A stretch of DNA of 60,095 nt, taken from Acidimicrobiaceae bacterium RAAP-2. Its GTDB lineage: Bacteria > Actinomycetota > Acidimicrobiia > Acidimicrobiales > RAAP-2. A model generated the notes under the pieces. It saw nothing but the letters and a program-made list of their open reading frames with translations, did not search any database and was not told the DNA's origin. Made by a program: the position numbers and the translations under genes. The DNA lies in contig LMAD01000010.1 in assembly GCA_001443545.1 (NCBI GenBank), forward strand, positions 1 through 60,095. The letters run 5' to 3'. Positions 33,833 through 42,767 of the stretch are shown piece after piece. Positions within the stretch are counted from its first letter, which is position 1. The number at the start of each line of letters is the position of its first letter.

Positions 33833-35955
33833 ATCGCGATCGGCGAACCAGTTTCGTCAATGAGCTCGGCTTCGGCCTTGACGACTTCCAACGTGCCGCC
33901 CTCGACTTCGTCGACCAAGACGTCAACGTCCTCGTGAGCGCCCCGACGGGGTCCGGCAAGACGTTAATCGCTACCTACGCCATCGATCGCACGACTCACG
34001 CGCATCGACGGGCCTTCTACACGACTCCGCTGAAGGCACTCTCGAATCAGAAGTATCACGAGTTGGCCGACCGCTTCGGGACTGATCGGGTCGGCCTACT
34101 CACGGGTGACACCTCCCTCAATCGCGGCGCCGAGATCGTGGTGATGACCACGGAAGTCCTCCGAAACATGCTGCTCACCGACTCCGACCAGCTCCGTTCC
34201 TTGGGACTCGTCGTGCTCGACGAGGTCCACTACCTCCAAGACCCCTACCGCGGCGGCGTCTGGGAGGAGGTGCTCATCCTCACCCCGCCGTCGATCCAGT
34301 TCGTCGCGCTCTCCGCGACCGTTGGGAACGCGAACTTCCTCGGCGAATGGCTCGAGACGGTGCGCGGCACCACCAAGGTGGTGGTCGAGGCCACTCGGCC
34401 GATTACGTTGCACAACCACGTGGCCGTCGTGCGACGCGGTCAGACCTCGGCGGACATCGAAGACCTCTTGGTCGACCATCGCCTCGCCGACGGCGCTCGG
34501 CGCATCGACAACCTGATGAAGGCCTCGCGCAAGTTTCGTCCCGGACCCAAGTGGCGGGGCCCCCGTTCCTCCGCGCCCCCGCCCCCGTTTCGCACCCCTC
34601 GGCGCAGCGAACTCCTGCGCGCGCTCGAGGCCGACGCGCTCCTACCCGCCATCGTCTTCATCTTCTCGCGAGCGGCCTGCGATGACGCCGTCGGCCAGTG
34701 CCGCCGTGACGGACTTCGCTTCACCTCGGACGAACAGCGCGCCGAGATCGAACGTATCGCGCACCTACGCCTCACTTCCTTCTCCGACGAGGATCTACGG
34801 GCCCTGGAGTACGCCGACTTCGTCGACAGCCTCGGCCGCGGCCTCGCCGCGCACCACGCTGGTATGGTTCCCGCCTTTCGAGAGATCGTCGAGTCGTGTT
34901 TCGAGCGCAACCTCCTCGGCGCCGTATTCGCGACGGAGACCCTCGCCTTGGGCGTCAACATGCCGGCGCGATCGGTCGCGCTCGAACGGTTCACCAAGTA
35001 TTCCGACGCGGGCCGCCAGTTCCTCACGAGCGCGGAGTACTCCCAGATGACCGGGCGAGCGGGCCGGCGCGGGCTCGACGACGAGGGGCACGCCATCGTC
35101 TGCTTCAGCCCCGAAATCGCGCTGCACGACGTGGGCCGTGTCGCGCTCGCCCTGCCGGGCGACCTGCACTCGTCGTTCCGCCCCACGTATAACTTCACGG
35201 CCAACCTGATCAACCACTTCGACGTCGAGACAGCGACCAACGTCGTCGAGCGCTCCTTCGCCCAATTCGAGTCGGACCGACGACCCGGCGGATCGAAGCG
35301 GTCGCTCAGCGAGCAGTTGGCCGCGCGCCACCGAGTCCTCGAATCGCTCGGCTACGCCGAAGGCTGGACGTTGAACGGCGACGGGCAACTGCTACGAGCG
35401 CTCTACCACGAGAGCGACCTGCTCGTCGCCGAGGCCCTACGCGAAGGCCTCTTCGACGACTTGGATGTCGCGTCATTCGCCGGACTCGCGTCGTGTTTCG
35501 TCTACGAGCCCCGTCGAGCGCGCAAGACCCCGAACGCCGCCAAGGCCGTCTCCACCAAGAAGCGGCGCACGATACCGGACCGTATCGGTAGTGAGCGACG
35601 GATCTCGCTCGAAGAACGGATCCGGTCGTTACGCGTCGTGGCCGCGACGGTGCGTCAGGTCGAGGACCAGTTCCAAGTACCCCACGGTCGCGAGCCCGAC
35701 GGCTCGTTCGCGACGACCATGACCGCCTGGTCGAGGGGGGCGAACCTCGGCACCGTCCTCGACGTGGCCGACGTCGAAATCGGTCAGACGTCACCGGGCG
35801 ACTTCGTTCGAATCGCCAAGCAGGTGGCTGACCTCTGCGAACAGCTCGGACGGCTCACCCAACTCGGCGCCGTCGCGGATCGAGCCTCCCAGGCCCGCGA
35901 CTCGGTGGTGCGAAGCGTCGTGGCCAGCGCCACGACCGTCCACCCGTTGGTGTAA
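33829..35955 (+). CDS. helY: Ski2-like DEAD/DEAH-box helicase (HelY type)
   Basis: This 708-residue helicase resembles actinobacterial HelY and eukaryotic Ski2/Mtr4. Motifs in order are Q-motif FQ near 20, Walker A PTGSGKT (Lys44), VLDEVHYLQD (Walker B, DEVH box), SAT in ALSATVGN, and QMTGRAGRRG (motif VI). It is shorter than the roughly 900-residue mycobacterial protein, mostly by reduction of the C-terminal region. A basic insert (KTPNAAKAVSTKKRR) lies near residue 575. Coupling to tatC is conserved in mycobacteria. Its RNA substrate is unknown. Confidence 0.88.
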   Translation: MNRDRRTSFVNELGFGLDDFQRAALDFVDQDVNVLVSAPTGSGKTLIATYAIDRTTHAHRRAFYTTPLKALSNQKYHELADRFGTDRVGLLTGDTSLNRGAEIVVMTTEVLRNMLLTDSDQLRSLGLVVLDEVHYLQDPYRGGVWEEVLILTPPSIQFVALSATVGNANFLGEWLETVRGTTKVVVEATRPITLHNHVAVVRRGQTSADIEDLLVDHRLADGARRIDNLMKASRKFRPGPKWRGPRSSAPPPPFRTPRRSELLRALEADALLPAIVFIFSRAACDDAVGQCRRDGLRFTSDEQRAEIERIAHLRLTSFSDEDLRALEYADFVDSLGRGLAAHHAGMVPAFREIVESCFERNLLGAVFATETLALGVNMPARSVALERFTKYSDAGRQFLTSAEYSQMTGRAGRRGLDDEGHAIVCFSPEIALHDVGRVALALPGDLHSSFRPTYNFTANLINHFDVETATNVVERSFAQFESDRRPGGSKRSLSEQLAARHRVLESLGYAEGWTLNGDGQLLRALYHESDLLVAEALREGLFDDLDVASFAGLASCFVYEPRRARKTPNAAKAVSTKKRRTIPDRIGSERRISLEERIRSLRVVAATVRQVEDQFQVPHGREPDGSFATTMTAWSRGANLGTVLDVADVEIGQTSPGDFVRIAKQVADLCEQLGRLTQLGAVADRASQARDSVVRSVVASATTVHPLV

Positions 35956-35979
35956 CCCGGGACCTAGTGTCTACGTGTC

Positions 35980-37605
35980 ATGCACGCTTATGTCGCGGAA
36001 GAGTTCACCGAGGCCGAGCGGGTGGTCCTGCGCCGCTACTTCACCAACCTCGACGGACCCGTCTTTGCCCTGGTCAACTTGCCTGAAGTCGTCAAGGGGG
36101 CACTCTTCGCCCGCTACTCTCGTGCGACCAAGAGCCTTCGACGGCTGTTCCTGGACGAATTCGTCGACGACCTTGACCTGACCGGCGACGCGTCCATCGA
36201 CGCCACGACCGGCGTGGGACGGGCCGATGAGCTCTACCAGCGCATTTTCTTCGAATACGGAGACGACTCCGTCGCCCAGCTGGGCGGCGTCCATCTGGCC
36301 TGCGAACAGGCGAGCAACGTCCTGACCAAGGTCCTGGAGCGAGGTCGCTTGATGAGCTACCTGGAGCAGTCCACGCGCTATCTCGGCTACGACCGGCGTC
36401 TGCCCAATGGCCACTACCGGTTCTACCGCGACCACGACCTGTTGGAGTCCCGGTTTGGCGCACGCTACGTCGGCGAGATGGACCGCATGTTCGACACCTA
36501 CGCCGAACTGCTCCCGCGCATGACCGAGTGGTTGAGCGCCCGGTACCCCAAGACGCCCGCCGACACCGATTTCGTCTATCGCCAAGCGATTCGGGCCAAG
36601 GCGCTCGACGCCGTCCGGGGACTCCTGCCGGCGAGCGCGCTGTCCAACCTGGGCATCTACGGGTCCGGCCAGGCCTACGAGAACCTGCTGTTGCGGATGC
36701 GCGCGCACCCGCTGCCCGAGGTGAATCTCTACGCCGGTCTCATGCAACGAGAGCTCGAGAAGGTCATCCCATCCTTTCTCAAGCGACTCGACGTGCCCGA
36801 GCGAGGTGGCCAATGGGTCACCTACCTCGACGACCGTCGCAAACGGACCACCGAGTTGCTGGCCCGGTGGGGGGCCCCTGAGGTCGAGCACGATGAGGCC
36901 GCCCGAGTGCGGCTCGTCTCTTTCGACCCCGACGGCGAGCGTCGAGTGCTCGAAGCGATCGTCTTCGAATCGACGGGGATCTCCCTGGCCGCCGCTGCAA
37001 CCACGGTGGCTTCGCTGACTGACCAGCAACGCGCCGAACTAATGGCGACATACGTCGGTCATCGCCAGAACCGTCGCCATCGACCGGGTCGCGCCTTCGA
37101 GCAGACGTCCTACGAATACGAGCTGGTGACCGACTACGGCGCCTTCCGTGACCTCCAACGTCATCGTCTCGCCACCATCGAATGGCAGCCGCTCACCGCC
37201 GATCTCGGCTTCGAGGTGCCCGACGTCGTGCGCGAAGCTGGCCTGGCCCAGCCCTACGTCGAGTCGCTCGAGCGATCCGCGGAACTCAGCCACGACGTGG
37301 CCACGGAGTTCCCCCTGCAGAGCCAGTACTGCGTCGCGCTGGCCTTTCGTATCCGCTATCGGATCCTGATGAACGCGCGTGAAGCCATGCACCTCATCGA
37401 GCTGCGCTCGAGCCCCCAGGGGCACCCCAGTTATCGACGGGTCGCGCACGAGATGGCCCGGCTCATCCGCGGCGACGCCCATCACGACCTGATCGCCGAT
37501 TCTATGCAGTTTGTAGACTATTCGGACACCGACCTGGAGCGACTCGAGGCCGAGCGCCGGGCTGAGCGAACGCGCACCCAGCGGGGACAAACGGGACTTT
37601 CGTAA
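35980..37605 (+). CDS. Tandem ThyX-like (flavin-dependent thymidylate synthase family) protein
   Basis: This 541-residue protein is about twice the length of ThyX and appears to contain two ThyX-like halves, roughly 20-260 and 310-510. Canonical ThyX carries the motif RHRxxSxNExSxRY. The first half has RGRLMSYLEQSTRY (about 122-135), keeping the Ser, Glu, Ser, Arg and Tyr but not the RHR. The second half has QRHRLATIEWQPL (about 393-404), keeping RHR but losing the rest. Each half therefore keeps a complementary part. Whether it makes dTMP or has another flavin-dependent role cannot be told. The gene stands alone, with its own ATG 25 bp after helY. Confidence 0.75.
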   Translation: MHAYVAEEFTEAERVVLRRYFTNLDGPVFALVNLPEVVKGALFARYSRATKSLRRLFLDEFVDDLDLTGDASIDATTGVGRADELYQRIFFEYGDDSVAQLGGVHLACEQASNVLTKVLERGRLMSYLEQSTRYLGYDRRLPNGHYRFYRDHDLLESRFGARYVGEMDRMFDTYAELLPRMTEWLSARYPKTPADTDFVYRQAIRAKALDAVRGLLPASALSNLGIYGSGQAYENLLLRMRAHPLPEVNLYAGLMQRELEKVIPSFLKRLDVPERGGQWVTYLDDRRKRTTELLARWGAPEVEHDEAARVRLVSFDPDGERRVLEAIVFESTGISLAAAATTVASLTDQQRAELMATYVGHRQNRRHRPGRAFEQTSYEYELVTDYGAFRDLQRHRLATIEWQPLTADLGFEVPDVVREAGLAQPYVESLERSAELSHDVATEFPLQSQYCVALAFRIRYRILMNAREAMHLIELRSSPQGHPSYRRVAHEMARLIRGDAHHDLIADSMQFVDYSDTDLERLEAERRAERTRTQRGQTGLS

Positions 37606-37677
37606 CACTTTGGGCCAAGGTCCCGCACGGACCGGTGAAAAGGCTCTACACTGCCAGCGCTACTGAGAGGGAATTAG

Positions 37678-38124
37678 ATGGTACGCGACAGCGATAACGA
37701 CGAGGTATTCGACGAAGAGGAGCTCGCCGAGGGCTTTGACGAAGAGGTCGTTGGCGAGGACGACCTGGACGCCGACGACCTGGAGGTCGACGATGCCGCC
37801 GAAGACGCTGACGTCGTCGAGGACATTGACGCCGACGACGACGCCCCCGAGGCGGTCGCGGCCATCGTCGACGACGACGAAGACGTGGTCGACGACTCCG
37901 ATGTCGAATTGGCGCTCGATGAAGTCCTCGCTGAAACCATTCTGCGCACCAGCCTGCCCGAGGAGGACGACGACGTCGTCAGCGACCCCGAGCTCGGCGC
38001 CGACGCCGCCGAAGCGATCTTGCCCAAGCAAGACGACGAATTCCGCTGTTCGTCTTGTCGACTGCTGAAGAAGACCAGTCAATTGGCCGACCCGGCGCGC
38101 ATGCTCTGCCGCGACTGCGTCTAG
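37678..38124 (+). CDS. DUF4193 family acidic zinc-ribbon protein
   Basis: This 148-residue protein has an N-terminal region of about 105 residues extremely rich in Asp and Glu. A C-terminal zinc ribbon with CSSC and CRDC pairs follows. The C-terminal pattern EFRCSSCRLLKKTSQLADP matches DUF4193, a conserved actinobacterial family without a settled function. The acidic part is probably disordered, and much longer than in streptomycetes or mycobacteria. A GAGAGGGA site precedes the ATG. Confidence 0.85.
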   Translation: MVRDSDNDEVFDEEELAEGFDEEVVGEDDLDADDLEVDDAAEDADVVEDIDADDDAPEAVAAIVDDDEDVVDDSDVELALDEVLAETILRTSLPEEDDDVVSDPELGADAAEAILPKQDDEFRCSSCRLLKKTSQLADPARMLCRDCV

Positions 38125-38148
38125 GCGTCGCCAGCCAGGATTGCGCTG

Positions 38149-38544
38149 ATGGCCCGCCAAGTGCCCGCCGTGGGGCCGGAACTGGAGTCCGTGTGGCGAG
38201 CGGCGCTGATCGATGTTCGAGCCCGACGCGGTGGCCCCCGCTACCTCCAGGACGTTCTGGGGGAGCGCGACCCAAAGACCGCCCTCGAGCACTTCGCGCA
38301 GTCGGGCGTCCTGTGGACCGACGACGTGTCGTCGATCTTGATCGTGAGGGATCGGGTGATCGTCGTCCTGTTCGTCCCACCGGCGCACCGCCGACGGGGG
38401 AGGGGGCGCGCCCTGGTTCAGTTCGCCCGAGACGATGCTCCCGCCGCGCACGACGCACTGGCGCTGCCCGGAGACCGCGCGACGAAGTCGCTCTATGAAT
38501 CAGTGGGTTGGAAGGCGCGACTGCTTACGCTGGGCGCCGCGTAG
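38149..38544 (+). CDS. GNAT-like acetyltransferase (short)
   Basis: This 131-residue protein has the GNAT acetyl-CoA-binding pattern in VPPAHRRRGRGRALVQFA, followed by a short helix and ATKSLYESVGWK, similar to the family's final helix-strand. It is shorter than most GNAT enzymes. The N-terminal helices are not diagnostic, and the substrate is unknown. It starts 24 bp after the DUF4193 gene and overlaps the convergent gene by 20 bases. Confidence 0.6.
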   Translation: MARQVPAVGPELESVWRAALIDVRARRGGPRYLQDVLGERDPKTALEHFAQSGVLWTDDVSSILIVRDRVIVVLFVPPAHRRRGRGRALVQFARDDAPAAHDALALPGDRATKSLYESVGWKARLLTLGAA

Positions 38545-39874
38545 CGGGGCGCCGAGCCGGACGCGCGAGCGGCGGCGGTGGCGGGACCTTCATACCCAGC
38601 AACTTGGCCAACTCGGGAATCGCGCCGGCGTTCTTGACCGCGAGCGCGTGGCTCTCGGGGTCATCGGGGATCCCGACCGGCTTGACGTTGCGTCGGATCG
38701 ACGTCTCAACGGCGAGGGTCACGATCTGACGCCACCGTTCTGGTTCCTGCTCCGCGGTCAGCGCCGCCGAGACCAGCGCAATGACCTTGGTGGCCATCTC
38801 CGCACTGATCCGCGTGGACATATCGGGTGGACGCACGACCAACTCCAGGGCCGTCACCGGGTTCGCCGCGCTCACCGCGGCATCCAACTTCTCGTTCCAC
38901 TGGACCCGCAAGGCTTCGACGCGCGCCGTGAGCGACGCCTGCAACTCCTTCAGCTGGGTACGGGCCTCTTCGTCGAGTGACACGGTCTTGGCCGAGGTCA
39001 CAATGGCGCGAAGATCACGAAGTCGTAGTTCGCGACCGGCCGAAATCCCACCCGCGGCGCGGTCCTTCCACATCGCCAAGTTGGTGCGTCCAAGGAGTTC
39101 TTCAGCGATTCGATCGATCGTCAAGGGATCGACCGTGGGTCGACCCTGCGCGGTGGCGTTCTGATTCTGCTCGGTGACCGCCGCGCGAACGGCGGGGATG
39201 CCTCCGCGGAGTAACTGTTCGGCGACCGGCAACTGCTCGGGTGACAACGTCGCCAAGAGTGCATTGCGGTGGGTCGTCGTCACGGGAGGGCCAGCGGGAC
39301 GGGCGGGACGCTCGGGACGAGCGCCACGGCCGGCCGATCGAGTGTCACGAGCGGGGCGATCGCCACGTTCGGTGCGAACCGGACGCTCACCACGCTCTGG
39401 TCGAGCGGGACGGTCGCCGTGCTCCGTCGTTCCCGCCGCGTCGCGCTCGGGTCGGGGGGACGAGGGCCGACGCGAGTCGTCTCGGCGTGATCCGTCTCGC
39501 GGTCCACTGCGGCTCCCACGAGCGCCCGGTCGGGCCCCGTCACGAGATCCGTCGCGGTCGCCGTCGCGTCGCGGTCCACGGCCCTTGGAGGCGTAGGTCA
39601 CCACGACGTCGGGTATGGGTTTGGCGCTGGGGAGCAGTTCGATGCGCTCCTGGCGCGGGTCGAGGGGCGACGCCGTCTTGGGGGGCATCACGGCGACGAC
39701 CTCGAGGCCCTCCATGTACTGCTCGATGTCGGCCCGGTAGACGCCTCCGACGACCGGGCCACCAGGCACGAGGTCGACGTTCAACACCCCCTTGGGCATC
39801 TTCGCGCCGGCGGCGCGCCACGTGGCGACCTCACCCTGCAAACTAGTAATTTCGATCTCGATGCGACGAGGCAT
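38525..39874 (-). CDS. Arg/Asp-rich protein of unknown function
   Basis: This 449-residue protein has three parts. Residues 1-90 form a small beta-rich domain (IEIEITSLQGEVATWRAAG through EVVAVMPPKT) that resembles a TRAM or S1-like RNA-binding fold, which is a guess. Residues about 93-200 are a low-complexity run of RDG, RPER and DRPAR units, likely disordered and nucleic-acid binding. The C-terminal 240 residues are helical (LSPEQLPVAEQLLRGG) and resemble a ProQ- or DUF349-like helix bundle only in general layout. I do not recognise the family. The name should remain hypothetical. Confidence 0.7.
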   Translation of the reverse strand: MPRRIEIEITSLQGEVATWRAAGAKMPKGVLNVDLVPGGPVVGGVYRADIEQYMEGLEVVAVMPPKTASPLDPRQERIELLPSAKPIPDVVVTYASKGRGPRRDGDRDGSRDGARPGARGSRSGPRDGSRRDDSRRPSSPRPERDAAGTTEHGDRPARPERGERPVRTERGDRPARDTRSAGRGARPERPARPAGPPVTTTHRNALLATLSPEQLPVAEQLLRGGIPAVRAAVTEQNQNATAQGRPTVDPLTIDRIAEELLGRTNLAMWKDRAAGGISAGRELRLRDLRAIVTSAKTVSLDEEARTQLKELQASLTARVEALRVQWNEKLDAAVSAANPVTALELVVRPPDMSTRISAEMATKVIALVSAALTAEQEPERWRQIVTLAVETSIRRNVKPVGIPDDPESHALAVKNAGAIPELAKLLGMKVPPPPPLARPARRPATRRPA

Positions 39875-39960
39875 AGGGCAACAATCTACTCGGTTTCGTC
39901 ATGGCGAATATTTCACGGAGGTTTAGTCCATTATTAGTTTCCCGTGCCTAGCATGATCTG

Positions 39961-41313
39961 GTGAGTGAATTGCCGCCGAACCCCGATGAGACGAACCGTC
40001 CGTTGAATGTACCCGCCTCGTTTGATTACCTCGCTTCGTGGACCGTGCCCGCACCCTCGCACGACTCCGAGATCGTCGACGCGCCCGACGAGGCGACGAC
40101 GAACCAGTTCCCACCACCCGTGATCGAGCCCGAGGTCGCCCCCGCGGGCGTGGCCAGCACCGCCGCAGACGACGGCGTTGGCCCCTCGGTCCCGGTGCGC
40201 TCGTCGCTACGCTCGCCCTGGTCGTCGAGATTCTCGTTGCTCCTGGTCGCCGCCTTGGTCGGGGGTCTCGCCGGCCACTTCAGTGCGCCGTCTTCGAACA
40301 ACTCGGCCGGCGTCACGATCCAGGCGGTGTCCACGGCGCCGACCGGCGCGATCCTGCCAACCGGCCTCACGATTCCCAACCTGGTCCAACGGGTTTTGCC
40401 CTCGGTGGTGTCCATCGACGTCAAGGGGCAAGGGACCGAAGACCAGGGTACCGGGATGATCATCTCGGCCAACGGCTTGGTGGTCACCAACAACCACGTC
40501 ATCGCGGCCGCCGTCGGGGGAGGCACGATCACCGTCACCCGTTCGGGTTCGACCAAGAGCCTGCCCGCGACCTTGATCGGCACCAACCCCATCGACGACG
40601 TCGCGCTCATTCGGATTAACAACGTCTCGGGCCTGCCCGCGGTGACCTTCGGTAACTCCAACGCGTTGGTGGTGGGCGACGCGGTCGTCGCGATCGGCAA
40701 TGCGCTGGGCCTCGCCGCGGGGACGCCCACCGTCACTCAGGGGATTGTGTCGGCCCTCGGAAGGACCGTGACCGCGGGATCTTCATCGAGCTCTGAAACG
40801 CTCAGCAACATGATCCAGACCGACGCCGCAATCAACCCGGGCAACTCCGGTGGACCGTTGTTGGACGCCCACGGCGACGTCATCGGCATGAACACCGCGG
40901 TAGCCGGTACGTTGCCCGACGGCACCAGTGCACAGAACATCGGGTTCGCGATTCCCGTCTCGACGATCGAGTCGCTGCTCAAGTCGCTCGAGGCCGGTCA
41001 GAGCGTCGTCAACCACGGCGCCTTCATCGGTGTCGAGGTGATGTCCATGACGCCGACCCTGCAGTTGCAGTACGGGTTCACCGTCTCGACCGGAGCGGTC
41101 GTGATGAGCGTCATCGCCAATTCGGGCGCGGCGCACGCCGGGGTCAAACAGGGCGACGTGATCGTCACGCTGAACAGCACCACGATCAACAACACCCAGG
41201 ACCTGACCAGCGTGCTGTCGGGGCTGCGACCCGGTGACACGATCAAATTGGGCGTCGTGCGTGCCTCCAAGCACCTGACGCTCTCGGTGACCCTCGGTAC
41301 GCAGCGCACCTAG
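39961..41313 (+). CDS. HtrA/DegP-like trypsin-type serine protease with PDZ domain
   Basis: This 450-residue protease starts at a GTG. Residues 1-90 are a cytoplasmic and linker segment, followed by a transmembrane helix at about 88-106 (RFSLLLVAALVGGLAGHF). The catalytic triad is His179 (TNNHVIAAA), Asp213 (IDDVALIRI) and Ser296 (GNSGGPLLD). A C-terminal PDZ domain (about 355-445) ends in LSVTLGTQ. The domain layout places the protease outside the membrane, where it would degrade damaged envelope proteins. It is convergent with the SDR gene; their stop codons share CTAG. Confidence 0.93.
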   Translation: MSELPPNPDETNRPLNVPASFDYLASWTVPAPSHDSEIVDAPDEATTNQFPPPVIEPEVAPAGVASTAADDGVGPSVPVRSSLRSPWSSRFSLLLVAALVGGLAGHFSAPSSNNSAGVTIQAVSTAPTGAILPTGLTIPNLVQRVLPSVVSIDVKGQGTEDQGTGMIISANGLVVTNNHVIAAAVGGGTITVTRSGSTKSLPATLIGTNPIDDVALIRINNVSGLPAVTFGNSNALVVGDAVVAIGNALGLAAGTPTVTQGIVSALGRTVTAGSSSSSETLSNMIQTDAAINPGNSGGPLLDAHGDVIGMNTAVAGTLPDGTSAQNIGFAIPVSTIESLLKSLEAGQSVVNHGAFIGVEVMSMTPTLQLQYGFTVSTGAVVMSVIANSGAAHAGVKQGDVIVTLNSTTINNTQDLTSVLSGLRPGDTIKLGVVRASKHLTLSVTLGTQRT

Positions 41314-42077
41314 GCCAGGGTAGCGATTCCCCCGTCGACGGGTAGGACGGCGCCGGTGATGTAACTCGCCGCCGGCGACGCGAAGAAGATTGCGGCCCCG
41401 GCCATATCCGAGGGCTGGCCGATTCGCCGCATCGGTGCTGCCTGGGCGATCTCGTCTCCGAAGGCCGCCAGTGTCGCGTGCATCATCTTCGACTCGAACG
41501 GGCCTGGCGCGATGGCGTTGACCGTGATCACGGGGGCGAGCGCCTTGGCGAGATGGCGGGTCAGGTGGTGGACCGCCGCCTTGGACGCCGAGTAGGCGTA
41601 GGTCTCCATCGAAGGGACGTGCAACCCATCGATTGATCCGATGTTGATCACCCTCGATGGTCGATCGGCGCTGCCCGACGACTCGAGCAGCGGCCGCAGG
41701 AACTTCGTCAGATGGAAGACTCCCTTGACGTTGAGCGCCAGCACCCGCTCGAATGCCGCCTCGTCGTAGTCGGCCATCGCCGCACCCCACGTCGCGCCCG
41801 CGTTATTGACCAGCACGTCCAGCCCGTCGCCGAGTCGGGTCACCTCCTCAGCCAGTCGCCGGCACTCCTCTTCGCGTGAGAGATCGGCCGCAATGGCCCG
41901 ACAGTTCCCGTGCGCGGACAACTCCTCGGCGAGGGCTTCGCACGCGTCGGCCTTACGCGACGAAATGATGACGGACGCCCCCGCCTCGACGAACCCGCGC
42001 GCAATCATCTCACCGATCCCGCGACTACCACCGGTCACCAGAACTACCTTGCCCGAGACGTCAAAGAGTGCACTCAT
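41310..42077 (-). CDS. Short-chain dehydrogenase/reductase
   Basis: This 255-residue classical SDR has the cofactor motif VTGGSRGIGE near residue 14, NNAG, and the catalytic residues in NIGSIDG (Ser) and YAYSASKAA (Tyr-x3-Lys). The segment AEELSAHGNCRAIAADLSREEE is typical. Substrate and stereochemistry cannot be predicted from the motifs. It resembles FabG-like oxidoreductases and gluconate-type dehydrogenases. The gene is monocistronic. Confidence 0.88.
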   Translation of the reverse strand: MSALFDVSGKVVLVTGGSRGIGEMIARGFVEAGASVIISSRKADACEALAEELSAHGNCRAIAADLSREEECRRLAEEVTRLGDGLDVLVNNAGATWGAAMADYDEAAFERVLALNVKGVFHLTKFLRPLLESSGSADRPSRVINIGSIDGLHVPSMETYAYSASKAAVHHLTRHLAKALAPVITVNAIAPGPFESKMMHATLAAFGDEIAQAAPMRRIGQPSDMAGAAIFFASPAASYITGAVLPVDGGIATLA

Positions 42078-42240
42078 GAGCGAAGTGTAGGGCCCCGGCC
42101 CCTCGAACCGGCGACATTCGAGTGGCCGCTCCTCGTCGGGGGAGACCCGTGTGGCGCTGGCATAGGAGGTCAGCCACCGTCAATCGGTTGTCATTCCATT
42201 TCTAAATGAAGTTCACCCGAGTCTCGGACTCGACGAGTAG

Positions 42241-42636
42241 TTAGAGGCCGACCCGCATGCTGGTTCCCGCCGTCACCATGATGGGAGCGGAGGGGTCCAT
42301 GCCATACTGGGCACGAATCGACCAGTAACCCGACGCCGTGAAGTTGAACCCGCAGTGCACGCGGAAATGCTCCACGGGCTGGAACCGACAGTAGAGGGTC
42401 GAAACCCCGGCGCCGGCCGGTGGAATCGCGATCATGCGCACGAAGCCCTTCGTGCTCTCGGGCAAGACGTCGGTCGTGATGTGAAAGACGCCATTCGAGG
42501 CCGCCGGCGGGTTCGAGTTGTCACTGAAATCGAAGGACAGCACGACTTTGGCCGGTGGCGGGTCGGCCGCCACGGGTACCACCACGAAGCCCACCGCAGA
42601 TGCCACGAACAGCATGAACGCAAGGACCCGACGCAC
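42241..42636 (-). CDS. Small secreted protein
   Basis: This protein of about 131 residues starts at a GTG at 42636 (a TTG at 42639 is a close alternative). A Sec signal peptide (VRRVLAFMLFVASAVGFVV to VAADP) has a likely cleavage site after VAA. The mature part is beta-rich with two Cys, suggesting a disulfide. The family is not recognised. A perfect -10 element lies immediately upstream, so the mRNA is probably leaderless. Confidence 0.68.
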   Translation of the reverse strand: MRRVLAFMLFVASAVGFVVVPVAADPPPAKVVLSFDFSDNSNPPAASNGVFHITTDVLPESTKGFVRMIAIPPAGAGVSTLYCRFQPVEHFRVHCGFNFTASGYWSIRAQYGMDPSAPIMVTAGTSMRVGL

Positions 42637-42642
42637 CAAATC

Positions 42643-42648
42643 AGTATA
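42643..42648 (-). promoter_or_regulatory. -10 element TATACT for the secreted-protein gene
   Basis: Read on the minus strand, TATACT ends 7 bases before the GTG at 42636. This spacing puts the transcription start at or one base from the start codon, as expected for a leaderless mRNA. No good -35 hexamer is seen at 17 bp. Confidence 0.5.
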
Positions 42649-42767
42649 CCAGTACTCCCCAACCAGTACGCCGATAATGTACGTTATGTAAAGTTACGGA
42701 GAAATACGTCCCGTCGGTCCCGAACTCGTTCAGTCGCCCCTCGTCTCCGACTAGCGTACGCATCCAG

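Noticed and set aside
35971..37029. 352-codon minus-strand frame opposite the ThyX-like gene
   Set aside because: It has no family similarity and simply mirrors the codon pattern of the plus-strand gene.
39300..39600. Apparent tandem repeat DNA
   Set aside because: It is the low-complexity Arg/Asp-coding part of the 449-residue protein; the units are irregular and in frame.
42661..42767. Possible fluoride riboswitch before crcB
   Set aside because: The conserved crcB aptamer blocks could not be found; the region is AT-rich but lacks the pseudoknot segments.
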